From: Dermatobacter hominis
GTDB lineage: Bacteria > Actinomycetota > Acidimicrobiia > Acidimicrobiales > Microtrichaceae
Assembly (NCBI RefSeq): GCF_020715685.1
Contig: NZ_CP085840.1
Coordinates: 4,480,891-4,544,890 of the forward strand
Length of the DNA: 64,000 nt
Reading direction: 5' to 3'
How positions within the stretch are numbered: the stretch's first letter is position 1; each line of letters starts with the position of its first letter. A model generated the notes under the pieces. That model saw nothing but the letters and a program-made list of their open reading frames with translations, ran no database searches and was not told where the DNA came from. The translations under genes and the position numbers were made by a program. Shown here piece by piece: positions 34,733 to 44,940 of the stretch.

Positions 34733-35607
34733 GCGCCGACCGCGACCTCGAGGGGTCCGACGAGCCCGGCTTCCGCTCGGGGTTCGTGACGCTCGTCGGC
34801 CGGCCCAACGTGGGCAAGTCCACGCTGCTCAACCGGATCCTCGGCGAGAAGGTGTCGATCGTCTCCGACAAGCCGCAGACCACCCGCCACCAGATCCGCG
34901 GCGTCCTCACCGACGACGAGACGCAGATCGTCTTCGTCGACACGCCCGGCATCCACAAGCCCCGGACGCTGATGGGGGAGCGGCTCAACGAGTCGGCCAC
35001 CGACGCGCTCGCCGGCGTCGACATCGTGTGCATCCTCTTCGACGCCACCCAGCGCATCGGCCCCGGCGACCGCTACATCGCCGAGCGGGTGCCGGGCGAC
35101 GCCGTCGTCGTGCTCAACAAGTGCGACCGGGCGAACGCCGAGCGGATCGGCGAGCAGCTGGCGTTGGCGGCCGAGTTCGACCTGGCGTCGTACTTCCCGG
35201 TCTCGGCCCGGACCGGCGAGGGCGTCGACGCGCTGGTCGAGCACCTGCGGTCGCTCCTGCCGCCGGGCCCCAAGTGGTACATGGACGGTGAGGTCACCGA
35301 CCTGGGCGAGGGGTTCCGGGTCGCGGAGCTCGTGCGGGAGCAGCTGCTCGCGGTCACCCACGACGAGCTCCCGCACTCGATCGCCACCCGCACGACCCAG
35401 TTCGAGTGGCCCCACATCCGCGTCGAGATCCTCGTGGAGCGGGAGTCGCAGAAGGGGATGGTCATCGGCAAGGGCGGCTCGGTCCTCAAGGAGGTCGGCA
35501 CCCGGGTGCGCCGCCAGCTCCCCGAGGGCGCCTACCTGGAGCTGTTCGTGAAGGTCGACAAGGACTGGCAGTCCCGTCCCGGCTCGCTCGAGCGGCTGGG
35601 CTACTGA
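34729..35607 (+). CDS. era: Ribosome-assembly GTPase Era
   Basis: Era binds 16S rRNA and helps mature the small subunit. The 292-residue protein has G1 GRPNVGKST, G3 DTPGIH, G4 NKCD and a C-terminal KH domain with VIGKGGSVLKEVG. The first ~15 residues are an acidic extension. Start GTG overlaps the CNNM stop. Confidence 0.95.
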   Translation: MSADRDLEGSDEPGFRSGFVTLVGRPNVGKSTLLNRILGEKVSIVSDKPQTTRHQIRGVLTDDETQIVFVDTPGIHKPRTLMGERLNESATDALAGVDIVCILFDATQRIGPGDRYIAERVPGDAVVVLNKCDRANAERIGEQLALAAEFDLASYFPVSARTGEGVDALVEHLRSLLPPGPKWYMDGEVTDLGEGFRVAELVREQLLAVTHDELPHSIATRTTQFEWPHIRVEILVERESQKGMVIGKGGSVLKEVGTRVRRQLPEGAYLELFVKVDKDWQSRPGSLERLGY

Positions 35608-35630
35608 TCGGTCCGGTGGGCGGAGGTAGC

Positions 35631-36371
35631 GTGCGGGAAGTGGAGCTGAGCGCACTCGACAAGAAGCGGATGCCGGTCCACGTGGCCCTCGTGATGGACG
35701 GCAACGGCCGTTGGGCCCAGCGCCGCGGCCTGCCCCGGACCGACGGGCACGCCGCCGGCGAGGAGGCGCTGCTCGACACGGTCTGGGGCGCCCTCGACGC
35801 CGGGATCCGCTACATCACCGTCTACGCGTTCTCGACCGAGAACTGGAAGCGGCCCGTCGACGAGGTCCGGTTCCTCATGGGCTTCAACGAGCGGCTGCTC
35901 ATGACCCGCCGCGACGAGCTCGACGCCAAGGGCGTCAAGGTGCAGTTCCTCGGCCGGCGCGACTGGCGGGTCCCCAAGCGGGTCCTCAAGCGCATCGTCG
36001 AGACCGAGGAGATGACGCGGGACAACACGGCGATGACGCTGTCGATGGCGTTCAACTACGGCGGCCGCGCCGAGCTGGTCGACGCGGTGCGGCAGATCGC
36101 GGCCTCGGGGATCAAGCCCGACAAGATCGACGAGAAGACGATCCGCCAGCACCTGTACGACCCGACGATGCCCGACCCCGAGCTCATGGTCCGCACGTCC
36201 GGCGAGTACCGCATCTCCAACTTCCTGCTCTGGGAGCTGGCCTACTCCGAGCTGGTGTTCACCGACGTGCTGTGGCCCGACTTCCGCCGCGGCGACCTGT
36301 ACGCCGCGATCGACGAGTACCAGCGCCGCGACCGCCGCTTCGGCGGGTTGAGCGATGCCGACGGCTCCTGA
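35631..36371 (+). CDS. uppS: Isoprenyl (undecaprenyl) diphosphate synthase
   Basis: The cis-prenyltransferase makes the lipid carrier for cell-wall sugars. The 246-residue product has the catalytic motif MDGNGRWAQ and the RTSGEYRISNFLLWE signature. Two GTGs, at 35631 and 35640, are possible; GGAGG at 35622-35626 suits the first closely and the second at about 13 bases. Starting 23 bases after era, it is probably in the same transcript. Confidence 0.93.
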   Translation: MREVELSALDKKRMPVHVALVMDGNGRWAQRRGLPRTDGHAAGEEALLDTVWGALDAGIRYITVYAFSTENWKRPVDEVRFLMGFNERLLMTRRDELDAKGVKVQFLGRRDWRVPKRVLKRIVETEEMTRDNTAMTLSMAFNYGGRAELVDAVRQIAASGIKPDKIDEKTIRQHLYDPTMPDPELMVRTSGEYRISNFLLWELAYSELVFTDVLWPDFRRGDLYAAIDEYQRRDRRFGGLSDADGS

Positions 36372-36413
36372 CCGGGGCCGTCGCCCCGACCCACCGAGCG
36401 GGCCGGACGGCCG

Positions 36414-37133
36414 GTGAGCCTCTACCGCGACGTCGCCGTCGTGCTGCGCACCCACAAGCTGGGTGAGGCCGACCGGATCGTCGTGCTCATGACGCGGGCG
36501 ACCGGCAAGGTCCGGGCCGTCGCCAAGGGCGTGCGCCGCACCGGCTCCAAGTTCGGGTCACGGCTGGAGCCCGGCTCGTACGTGTCGCTGCAGCTCCACG
36601 AGGGTCGCGGCGAGCTCGACATCGTCACGCAGGCCGAGACCGTCGAGTCGTTCCGCCACACGCGCGAGGACCTGTCGCGGCTCGGCCGGGCGGCGTCGCT
36701 GCTCGAGGCCGTCGAGCAGCTCGCCCAGGACCGCGAACCCAGCCCCCGGCTGCACGACATGCTGGTCGGCGGTCTGCGGACGATCGATGAGCGCAACCCG
36801 CCCCTCGTCGCCGGTGCCTTCTTCCTCAAGCTGCTGGCGGTCGAGGGCGTTGCTCCCGAGCTCGACGCCTGCGTCGGCTGCGGCGAGGAGGACGGCGAGC
36901 TCGCGCTGGCGATCGAGGCCGGCGGTGTGCGGTGCCGGTCCTGCGGCGGTGGCCGTTCGGTCTCCGACGAGGCGCTGGCCGTCTCGCGCGCCGTGCTCGG
37001 CGGCGGCCTCAACGTCGCGCTGTCGCTGCCCGAGGGCGCGGTGACCCACGAGGTCGAGGGGATCGCCACCTCCGCGCTCGAGGGCCACATCGAGCGGCGG
37101 CTGCGCTCGCTGCACGTGCTGCACGACATCTGA
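36414..37133 (+). CDS. recO: DNA repair protein RecO
   Basis: RecO loads RecA on gapped DNA together with RecR. The 239-residue product has the N-terminal OB fold (starting SLYRDVAVVLRTHKLGEADR) and a zinc site from CVGCG and CRSCG. The GTG start follows uppS by 42 bases without a clear ribosome site. The gene is followed by a hairpin. Confidence 0.92.
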   Translation: MSLYRDVAVVLRTHKLGEADRIVVLMTRATGKVRAVAKGVRRTGSKFGSRLEPGSYVSLQLHEGRGELDIVTQAETVESFRHTREDLSRLGRAASLLEAVEQLAQDREPSPRLHDMLVGGLRTIDERNPPLVAGAFFLKLLAVEGVAPELDACVGCGEEDGELALAIEAGGVRCRSCGGGRSVSDEALAVSRAVLGGGLNVALSLPEGAVTHEVEGIATSALEGHIERRLRSLHVLHDI

Positions 37134-37201
37134 GCCTCCCGTCGGCCTTCGAGCGGGCCGCGCCGGGAGCGTCCCGAGGCCGGCAGCCGACGTCCGGACG
37201 C

Positions 37202-37230
37202 GACGAGGGGGCCCCGGGGGCCCCCTCGTC
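37202..37230. terminator. Strong hairpin between recO and convergent membrane genes
   Basis: GACGAGGGGG (37202-37211) pairs with CCCCCTCGTC (37221-37230), ten base pairs with a nine-base G/C loop. No T-run follows. The position between convergent genes suits a two-way terminator. Confidence 0.6.
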
Positions 37231-37266
37231 CTGCGTCTCGGGGTGCTCAGCCCCGGTCGGCCCCGA

Positions 37267-38130
37267 TCAGGGGACGACCGGCTCCTGGTTGAGCGCCCGG
37301 TACGAGTAGATGACCGCGATGAGGGCGATCGGCCCCGTGGCCAGGACGCCGACGCAGCAGAGGACGATGCCGACGTAGTACACGAGGTACGACACGAGCA
37401 GGATCAGGAAGACCTTGCCGAAGTTGTCCTTGACCCAGTCGATGCTCTGGCGGATCGCATCACCCGGGCCGACGCCCTTGTCCAGGGCGATGATCGGCGC
37501 GTACGCCGTGAAGATCAGCCAGATGATGCCGGGGATCACGCAGAGGATGAAGCCGACGAAGGCGCCGAGGCCGACCAGGATGACCGTCAGGGCGAAGCTG
37601 CCCATGTTGTTCGTCTCGGTCAGCATCGACACCTCGGGCTTCACGCCACGGGTGACACCGAGGCCGGCCCGGTAGACGCCGGCCTGCAGGAAGAACGCCA
37701 CCACGAACTGGAGCACGAAGACCAGCGAGAAGCCGACCAGGCTGATGATCGCGCCCGCACTGCCGTTGTCGTTGATGGCCGGGATGAGGACGAGCTGGCC
37801 CAGCAGGCTCACCACCAGCGTGGCGCCGAACACGATCAGCATCAGGATGACCAGCGGACCGGCGTTCTCCTGGAACTTCTTCCAGCCGTAGGAGATCGAG
37901 GCGCCGACGTCGAGCTGCGGCATCTGGCCGCCGCCACCGCCGTAGGGCTGCGCCGGCGGGGGCGTGAAGCCGCCGCCTCCGCCGTACCCACCGGGGGGCG
38001 GCGGCTGCGCGGGCGGTGGACCCGCCGGCGTGAACCCGCCACCGGGCGGCGGTGGCGTGCCGCCGGGAGGAGGCGGTGGGGGCGGGGCACCACCGCCCGG
38101 GGGCGGCGGTGGGTAGTTCGGATCGCTCAT
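37267..38130 (-). CDS. Proline-rich membrane protein, function unknown
   Basis: The 287-residue protein has a disordered Pro/Gly-rich N-terminus (about residues 1-70, with poly-Pro and GGGGG runs) and about six transmembrane segments. Its opening helix ISYGWKKFQENAG resembles regions of DUF975-type membrane proteins, but I cannot assign a function. The ATG has GGAGG upstream. Together with the two RDD proteins upstream it forms a same-strand trio sharing proline-rich heads. Confidence 0.8.
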   Translation of the reverse strand: MSDPNYPPPPPGGGAPPPPPPPGGTPPPPGGGFTPAGPPPAQPPPPGGYGGGGGFTPPPAQPYGGGGGQMPQLDVGASISYGWKKFQENAGPLVILMLIVFGATLVVSLLGQLVLIPAINDNGSAGAIISLVGFSLVFVLQFVVAFFLQAGVYRAGLGVTRGVKPEVSMLTETNNMGSFALTVILVGLGAFVGFILCVIPGIIWLIFTAYAPIIALDKGVGPGDAIRQSIDWVKDNFGKVFLILLVSYLVYYVGIVLCCVGVLATGPIALIAVIYSYRALNQEPVVP

Positions 38131-38177
38131 GGTGTGCCTCCGGCTGGATGGTGGGAACGGAGAAGGTGGCCCGGCGC

Positions 38178-38975
38178 TCAGGCGGCGTCGATGACGACGG
38201 TCTTTGCGGCCAGGTCGAACGGCGTCTGGCGCAGGTCGTTGTTGAACAGGTTCACGAGGCCCCAGATGTAGAGGCCGAGCGTGATCAGGGAGCAGGCGAT
38301 GCCGGCGAGTTGCGGGAGCCAGCGCAGGGTCGCGGAGCCCCAGCCGGGGATCTGGCCGTCGGCCAGCCGCACGACCTTGACCTTGACGAGCATGGCGCCG
38401 GGCGTCTGGCCCTTCAGCGCCACGAAGGCGATCTGGTAGAGGATCGGCACGAGGAGCGTGAGGGCGTAGGCGAGGAGCATCGCCACGACGCCACCGCCGG
38501 TCATCTCGTCCTCGACCAGGCCGAACTCGTTGACCTGGCTCGTGCTCGACCCGGCGATCGTGACGCCGGCGATGATCCACACGACCACGAGGCCCACCAC
38601 GAGGATGACCCAGTCGATCAGCCACCCGCCGATGCGCTTCCCCGGCGACGCCAGGAGGGCGTTCGACGGCAGCCCGACGCCGTACTGGTACGGGGAGGCC
38701 GGCGGCTGGAACCCGCCGCCCGGCGGCGGTCCGTAGCCCGGAGGGGGCGGGGCGCCGTACTGGGGCTGGCCGAACTGCGGCTGGCCGAACTCTGGCTGGC
38801 CGAACTGGGGCTGGCCGTACTGCGGCTGGCCGGGTTGAGGGGGTGCGCCGTGGCCCGGGGGCGGCGGTGCGCCGTACGGGGGCGACGCGAACGGTCCGCC
38901 GGACCCCGGTGGGACCGGTGGCGTCGGCGTCGTCGGGTCCTGGCCCTCGTCCGGCGGCGGTCCCGGTTCGCTCAT
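38178..38975 (-). CDS. Proline-rich RDD-domain membrane protein, copy 2
   Basis: The 265-residue protein has a Pro/Gly/Gln-rich N-terminus with five GQPxx repeats (about residues 47-75) and an RDD-type membrane domain starting GKRIGGWLIDW. It shares GQTPGAMLVKVKVVRLADGQ and RQTPFDLAAKTVVID with the next gene, so the two are tandem paralogs. RDD proteins are linked to ion transport or membrane stress in other bacteria. It starts two bases after the other copy ends. Confidence 0.82.
   Translation of the reverse strand: MSEPGPPPDEGQDPTTPTPPVPPGSGGPFASPPYGAPPPPGHGAPPQPGQPQYGQPQFGQPEFGQPQFGQPQYGAPPPPGYGPPPGGGFQPPASPYQYGVGLPSNALLASPGKRIGGWLIDWVILVVGLVVVWIIAGVTIAGSSTSQVNEFGLVEDEMTGGGVVAMLLAYALTLLVPILYQIAFVALKGQTPGAMLVKVKVVRLADGQIPGWGSATLRWLPQLAGIACSLITLGLYIWGLVNLFNNDLRQTPFDLAAKTVVIDAA
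38764..38838. repeat. Tandem 15-base repeat within the RDD gene
   Basis: Five near-identical copies of a 15-base unit beginning GGCTGGCC start at 38764, 38779, 38794, 38809 and 38824. They encode the GQP repeats in the protein's N-terminus. Period and reading frame agree, so copy number can vary without frameshift. Confidence 0.8.
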
Positions 38976-38977
38976 CG

Positions 38978-39778
38978 TCAGGCGACGTCGATGACCACGG
39001 TCTTGGCGGCCAGGTCGAAGGGCGTCTGACGTCGCTCGTTCGAGAACAGGTTCACCAGCGCCCAGATCCACAGGCCGATGGACAGGAAGATGCCGAGGCA
39101 CGGGATGAGCCCGACGAAGTTGGGCAGCACCCGCAGCGTGGCGGGGCCGCCGCCGGGGATCTGGCCGTCGGCCAGCCGCACGACCTTGACCTTGACGAGC
39201 ATGGCGCCGGGCGTCTGGCCCTTCACGGCCACGAAACCGATGTGGTACGCCGCCCAGATGAGCGTCGAGACCAGGTTGATCAGGAGCTGGCCGCCGATGC
39301 CGAGGTCCGCCCGGTAGGTGTTGCCGAACGAGTCGGTCGAGGTCTGGGCGAGCACCAGGAACAGCACGATGGCGACCGGGATGTTGATGATCACCATGAT
39401 CACGAAGTCGATCAGGAAGCCGCCGATGCGCTTGCCCGGCGAGGCGAGGATGGCGCTGCCCGGGAGGCCCCCGCCGTACTGGTACGGCGCGGCCGGCGGC
39501 TGGTAGCCGTAGCCGGGCTGGCCGAACTGGGGGTTCCCCGGGGCCTGCGGGGAGCCGGGCGGCGTCGCGCCGTAGGCGCCGGGTGGCGGCGGTTGCTGCG
39601 AGTAGCCACCGGGTGGCGGCGGCTGCTGCGGGAACCCGCCGGGTGGGGGCGGTGTGGCCGAAGGGCCCTGGGGCCCTGGCGGGGGTGGCTGCGGCGCGCC
39701 GAAGCCCGGTGGCACCGGCGGGACGTTCGGGTCGTCCGGGCCGCCGGAGGGCGGGGGAGGAGGAGGTGCGTCGCTCAT
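38978..39778 (-). CDS. Proline-rich RDD-domain membrane protein, copy 1
   Basis: The 266-residue protein has a Pro/Gly-rich head with repeated QQPPPPGG units (about residues 1-105), then the RDD-type membrane domain (GKRIGGFLIDFVI, GQTPGAMLVKVKVV) ending RQTPFDLAAKTVVID. It is a paralog of the following gene. The ATG at 39778 is clear. It probably heads the three-gene unit; its promoter in 39779-39895 is not obvious. Confidence 0.82.
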   Translation of the reverse strand: MSDAPPPPPPSGGPDDPNVPPVPPGFGAPQPPPPGPQGPSATPPPPGGFPQQPPPPGGYSQQPPPPGAYGATPPGSPQAPGNPQFGQPGYGYQPPAAPYQYGGGLPGSAILASPGKRIGGFLIDFVIMVIINIPVAIVLFLVLAQTSTDSFGNTYRADLGIGGQLLINLVSTLIWAAYHIGFVAVKGQTPGAMLVKVKVVRLADGQIPGGGPATLRVLPNFVGLIPCLGIFLSIGLWIWALVNLFSNERRQTPFDLAAKTVVIDVA

Positions 39779-39881
39779 GTTGCGCAGTCCGCGCTCGTGC
39801 GGTTCACCTGGGCCACGGTAGCGACGAGAAGCCGGGATGCCGCGGACCTGAACCACCTACGTGGGTCGCGCGGCGCGCCGG

Positions 39882-39887
39882 TACGCT
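39882..39887 (+). promoter_or_regulatory. -10 box (TACGCT) of glyS
   Basis: TACGCT ends eight bases before the glyS ATG at 39896. No Shine-Dalgarno sequence intervenes. No T-box-like leader fits in the short spacer. Confidence 0.5.
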
Positions 39888-39895
39888 CGACCCCC

Positions 39896-41227
39896 ATGCC
39901 CGAGGAAAGCACCACGGCGCCGTCGCCGGAGCTGTTCGACAAGATCGTCAACCTGACCAAGCGCCGCGGGTTCGTGTACCCGTCGGCCGAGATCTACGGC
40001 GGGTTCCGCTCCACCTACGACTACGGGCCCATCGGCGTGCTGCTGCTGCGCAACGTGAAGGACGCGTGGTGGCGCTCGATGGTGCAGCTGCGGGGCGACG
40101 TCGTCGGACTCGACGCCTCGATCCTGTCGCCGCCGCAGGTCTGGGAGGCCTCCGGCCACCTCGCGAACTTCACCGACCCGCTCGTCGACTGCACGAACTG
40201 CAACACCCGCTGGCGGCTCGACAAGCTCGACGACCCGGACCTGTGCCCCAACTGCGGCAAGCGCGGCACGTTCACCGAGCCCCGCCAGTTCAACCTGATG
40301 TTCAAGACCCAGGCCGGTCCGGTGGAGGACGCGGCCTCGGTCGCGTACCTGCGGCCCGAGACGGCGCAGGGCATGTTCATCAACTTCAAGAACGTGATCG
40401 ACACCACCCGCGTCCGGCCGCCGTTCGGCATCGCCCAGATCGGCAAGTCGTTCCGGAACGAGATCACGCCCGGCCAGTTCGTGTTCCGGACCCGCGAGTT
40501 CGAGCAGATGGAGATGGAGTTCTTCGTCCCGCCCGCCGACGCGCCGCGCTGGTACGAGTACTGGTGCGACGAGCGCTACCGCTGGTACCTCGAGCACGGC
40601 ATGCCGGAGCACCTGCTCCGAGTGCGGGCCCACGAGGCCGATGAGCTGTCGCACTACTCGTCGGGCACGTCCGACGTGGAGTTCCTCTTCCCGTGGGGCT
40701 GGGACGAGCTCGAGGGCATCGCCAACCGCGGCGACTACGACCTGACGCAGCACGCCACGCACTCGGGCGAGAAGCTCGAGTGGTACGACCAGGCGGCCAA
40801 CGAGCGCTGGACGCCGCACGTCATCGAGCCCGCCGCCGGCGCGACCCGCACGGCGATGGCGTTCCTGATGGCGGCCTACGACGAGGAGGAGGTCCGCGGC
40901 GAGACGCGCGTCGTGCTGCGGTTCCACCCCCGCATCGCCCCGTACAAGGCCGCGGTGCTGCCCCTCTCGAAGAAGCCCGAGCTGACCGGCCCGGCGTCCG
41001 AGCTGGCGACCACGCTGCGGCGGTCGTTCATGACCGACTACGACGAGACGCAGTCGATCGGCCGTCGCTACCGCCGCCAGGACGAGCTGGGCACGCCGTT
41101 CTGCATCACCTACGACTTCGACTCGCTCGAGGACCACGCCGTGACGGTGCGCGAGCGCGACTCGATGGAGCAGGAGCGCGTCGCCGTCGCCGACGTGCCG
41201 GCGTACCTCGACGAGCGCCTGGCCTGA
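39896..41227 (+). CDS. glyS: Glycyl-tRNA synthetase (dimeric type)
   Basis: This class II synthetase charges tRNA-Gly. The 443-residue single-chain enzyme has motif regions starting RRGFVYPSAEIYGGF, the zinc-like CTNCNTRW and CPNCGKRG pairs, ARNEITPG-type FRNEITPGQF and the C-terminal anticodon-binding domain (IAPYKAAVLPLSKK). It is the alpha2 type, not the alpha2-beta2 type of Gram-negatives. A strong hairpin follows. Confidence 0.95.
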   Translation: MPEESTTAPSPELFDKIVNLTKRRGFVYPSAEIYGGFRSTYDYGPIGVLLLRNVKDAWWRSMVQLRGDVVGLDASILSPPQVWEASGHLANFTDPLVDCTNCNTRWRLDKLDDPDLCPNCGKRGTFTEPRQFNLMFKTQAGPVEDAASVAYLRPETAQGMFINFKNVIDTTRVRPPFGIAQIGKSFRNEITPGQFVFRTREFEQMEMEFFVPPADAPRWYEYWCDERYRWYLEHGMPEHLLRVRAHEADELSHYSSGTSDVEFLFPWGWDELEGIANRGDYDLTQHATHSGEKLEWYDQAANERWTPHVIEPAAGATRTAMAFLMAAYDEEEVRGETRVVLRFHPRIAPYKAAVLPLSKKPELTGPASELATTLRRSFMTDYDETQSIGRRYRRQDELGTPFCITYDFDSLEDHAVTVRERDSMEQERVAVADVPAYLDERLA

Positions 41228-41244
41228 GGGCCCGCCACCGCTCT

Positions 41245-41283
41245 GGCGGACGAAACCGTCGGCATCCGACCGTTTCGTCCGCC
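41245..41283 (+). terminator. Long hairpin after glyS
   Basis: Bases 41245-41262 pair with 41266-41283 over 18 positions with one mismatch and a three-base loop (CAT). It is the strongest hairpin seen in the window. No T-run follows. Confidence 0.7.
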
Positions 41284-41342
41284 GAAGCGCGAGTGGGAGC
41301 GAGGTCGCGATCCTCGGCCGGGGCCGCGTTCCGGCGCGCTTG

Positions 41343-41348
41343 TAGTCT
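41343..41348 (+). promoter_or_regulatory. -10 box (TAGTCT) of dnaG
   Basis: TAGTCT ends six bases before the GTG at 41355, giving a probable leaderless dnaG-rpoD mRNA. Confidence 0.5.
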
Positions 41349-41354
41349 CCGCCC

Positions 41355-43169
41355 GTGGGGATCGTCGACGAGGACATCGCACGGGTACGTGAGTCCACCG
41401 ACATCGTCGCGGTCATCTCCGGCTACACGCAGCTGAAGCGCGTCGGCCAGCGCTGGTCGGGCCTCTGCCCGTTCCACAACGAGAAGTCGCCGAGCTTCTC
41501 GGTCAACCAGTCCGAGGGCCTCTACCACTGCTTCGGCTGCAAGGCCTCGGGCGACGCCATCACGTTCGTGCGTGAGGTCGAGCACCTCGACTTCCCCGGG
41601 GCGGTCGAGTGGCTGGCTGCCAAGTCGGGCGTCACGCTCCGCTACACCGAGAAGGACGAGTCCGAGGGCCGCAAGCGCCAGGCCCGCCTCTACGGCCTCA
41701 CCGAGCAGGCGTGCGAGTGGTACCACCAGCGGCTGCGCTCGGCGCCCGACGCCGCAGCGGCCCGCTCGTACCTCCGTTCACGCGGCTTCGACGGCGAGGA
41801 GGTCGCCCACTTCCGGGTCGGCTGGGCCCCCGACGACTGGGACAGCCTCGTCCGGTCGTTGAAGGCGTCGCGCGAGGACCTCGAGGCGGCGGGCCTGGGG
41901 TTCGTCAACCGCCGCAACCGGATGCAGGACTTCTTCCGCGGCCGGATCCTGTTCCCGATCCTCGACGAGCGCGAGCGTGTGATCGGCTTCGGCGGCCGCA
42001 AGCTGCCCGACGCCGAGGGGCCGAAGTACCAGAACTCGCGGGACAACGTCCTCTACAACAAGTCGAAGGCGCTGTACGCCATCAACTGGGCCAAGGCCGA
42101 CGCCGTCGCCAACAACCAGGTGCTGGTCTGCGAGGGCTACACGGACGTGATCGGCTTCGCCCGTGCCGGCGTGCAGCGCGCCGTCGCCACGTGCGGCACC
42201 GCGCTGACCGAGGACCACGTCCGCATCCTCAAGCGCTTCACGCGCAACATCGTCCTCGCCTACGACGCGGACGAGGCGGGGCAGTCCGCCGCCGAGCGCG
42301 TCTACGCCTGGGAGCAGGCCCACGACATCCAGTTCTCGGTCGTGTCGCTGCCACCGGGCACCGACCCCGACGAGCTCGCCCGGTCGGACCCGCAGGCCCT
42401 CCACGCCGCGGTCGACGGCCCCCGGCCGTTCCTCGAGTTCCGCGTGTCCCGCGTGCTCGGTTCGGCCGACCTCAGCGGCCCCGAGGGACGGGCCCGGGCG
42501 GCGGAGGCGGCGCTCGAGGTCGTGGCCGAGCACCCCGACCCGCTCGTGCGCGACCAGTACGTCATGGAGCTGGCCGACACCTGCCGCATCGATGCCGCGC
42601 AGCTGCGGAGCCGGCTCGAGCAGGTCATCCGCTCGCCCCGGCCTCGACGGGACGAGGACCAGGGTCGCCGGCGGGGCGCGCCACCTGCCGAGCCTCCGCC
42701 CGAGATGCGCCAGCAGACGGCGCCGCGCCTGCCGCCGCTCGCCGACGGCGTCGAGCGCGAGGTGCTGCGACTGGCCGTCAACCAGCCCGACCTCGCCGCG
42801 CCGTTCCTCGACGAGTCGTTCTTCCGCCACCCCACGGCGAGGGCCTCGCTCGACGCGCTGCTGCGGTCCGACACGCTCGCCCAGGCCATCGAGGAGTCGC
42901 CGCCCGAGGTGGCCGAGCTGCTCGCCGAGCTGGCGGTCGAGGAACCGACCTCGGAGCCGCCCGACGTGCTCGCCCGCTTCGCGAGCGAGGTCGGCCGGCG
43001 CGAACTGGCCGAGCTGGAGGCCGAGGCCCGCTCGTCGTCGGACCCCCTCGCGTACTCCGACGTCGTGGCCTGGCTGAAGGTGACGCTGGACCAGCTGCGG
43101 CACCCGAGGGCCGAGGTGGAAATCGTTGCCCAGTTGCTAGCCTTCCTGCGGGACCGGCACCAGCAGTGA
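41355..43169 (+). CDS. dnaG: DNA primase
   Basis: DnaG makes RNA primers for replication. The 604-residue protein has the N-terminal zinc finger (CPFH and CFGC), the TOPRIM core with [11 protein letters not shown] and AYDADEAG, and a C-terminal helicase-binding region. Length and motifs are normal. It lies seven bases before the sigma factor gene. Confidence 0.95.
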   Translation: MGIVDEDIARVRESTDIVAVISGYTQLKRVGQRWSGLCPFHNEKSPSFSVNQSEGLYHCFGCKASGDAITFVREVEHLDFPGAVEWLAAKSGVTLRYTEKDESEGRKRQARLYGLTEQACEWYHQRLRSAPDAAAARSYLRSRGFDGEEVAHFRVGWAPDDWDSLVRSLKASREDLEAAGLGFVNRRNRMQDFFRGRILFPILDERERVIGFGGRKLPDAEGPKYQNSRDNVLYNKSKALYAINWAKADAVANNQVLVCEGYTDVIGFARAGVQRAVATCGTALTEDHVRILKRFTRNIVLAYDADEAGQSAAERVYAWEQAHDIQFSVVSLPPGTDPDELARSDPQALHAAVDGPRPFLEFRVSRVLGSADLSGPEGRARAAEAALEVVAEHPDPLVRDQYVMELADTCRIDAAQLRSRLEQVIRSPRPRRDEDQGRRRGAPPAEPPPEMRQQTAPRLPPLADGVEREVLRLAVNQPDLAAPFLDESFFRHPTARASLDALLRSDTLAQAIEESPPEVAELLAELAVEEPTSEPPDVLARFASEVGRRELAELEAEARSSSDPLAYSDVVAWLKVTLDQLRHPRAEVEIVAQLLAFLRDRHQQ

Positions 43170-43176
43170 CGAGGGG

Positions 43177-44502
<1,326 letters not shown>

Positions 44503-44529
44503 CGACCCGCCGGAGGGCCCGCCATCCGG

Positions 44530-44559
44530 TTGGGGACACCTCCGCGGGGACGCTACGCT
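44530..44559 (+). promoter_or_regulatory. Promoter of tRNA-Asn
   Basis: TTGGGG (44530-44535) and TACGCT (44554-44559) are 18 bases apart, with the mature tRNA starting 30 bases further on. Confidence 0.55.
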
Positions 44560-44589
44560 GCAGGGCCGCCGTCGAAGCGGCGGACGCCT

Positions 44590-44662
44590 TCCGGGGTAGC
44601 TCAGCTGGCAGAGCAGCTGACTGTTAATCAGCGGGTCGTGGGTTCGAGCCCCACCCCCGGAG
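44590..44662 (+). tRNA. tRNA-Asn (anticodon GTT)
   Basis: The acceptor stem TCCGGGG (44590-44596) pairs with CCCCGGA (44655-44661). The T arm GTGGG-TTCGAGC-CCCAC occupies 44638-44654. The anticodon loop CTGTTAA (44621-44627) carries GTT at 44623-44625. The discriminator base is G, and CCA is not encoded. Confidence 0.95.
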
Positions 44663-44927
44663 CACCGATCGAACGGCCCTCGGCCCCTGCCGGGGGCTGT
44701 TCCGCGTCCCGGCCAGCCGCGCCCGGATCGGGCGTTCTCGCGTGGTGAACCGTGCCAAGGCCGAGGCGTGTCTGGGCCGGAACCCCGGCGCTGGCGCCGG
44801 GTTCACCCTCGCCGAGCTGTTCCACCGGGCCGGTTCGACCCGCAGGGTCGATCCGCCGGTGCGCGCCGTGCAGCCGGTCGGCCAGCACCTCTCGCCGGTC
44901 GGACCTCAACCGGGGCTCGATCGTGCC

Positions 44928-44933
44928 GATATT
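44928..44933 (+). promoter_or_regulatory. Candidate -10 box (GATATT) of the GGDEF-EAL gene
   Basis: GATATT ends seven bases before the ATG at 44941. It is AT-rich against the local background. GAGGGG directly abuts the ATG and is too close for normal ribosome binding. Confidence 0.4.
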
Positions 44934-44940
44934 CGAGGGG

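Noticed and set aside
44752-44940. N-terminal extension of the GGDEF-EAL protein
   Set aside because: The added stretch is Pro/Ser/Arg-rich with no domain, and a -10-like box lies inside it just before the ATG at 44941.
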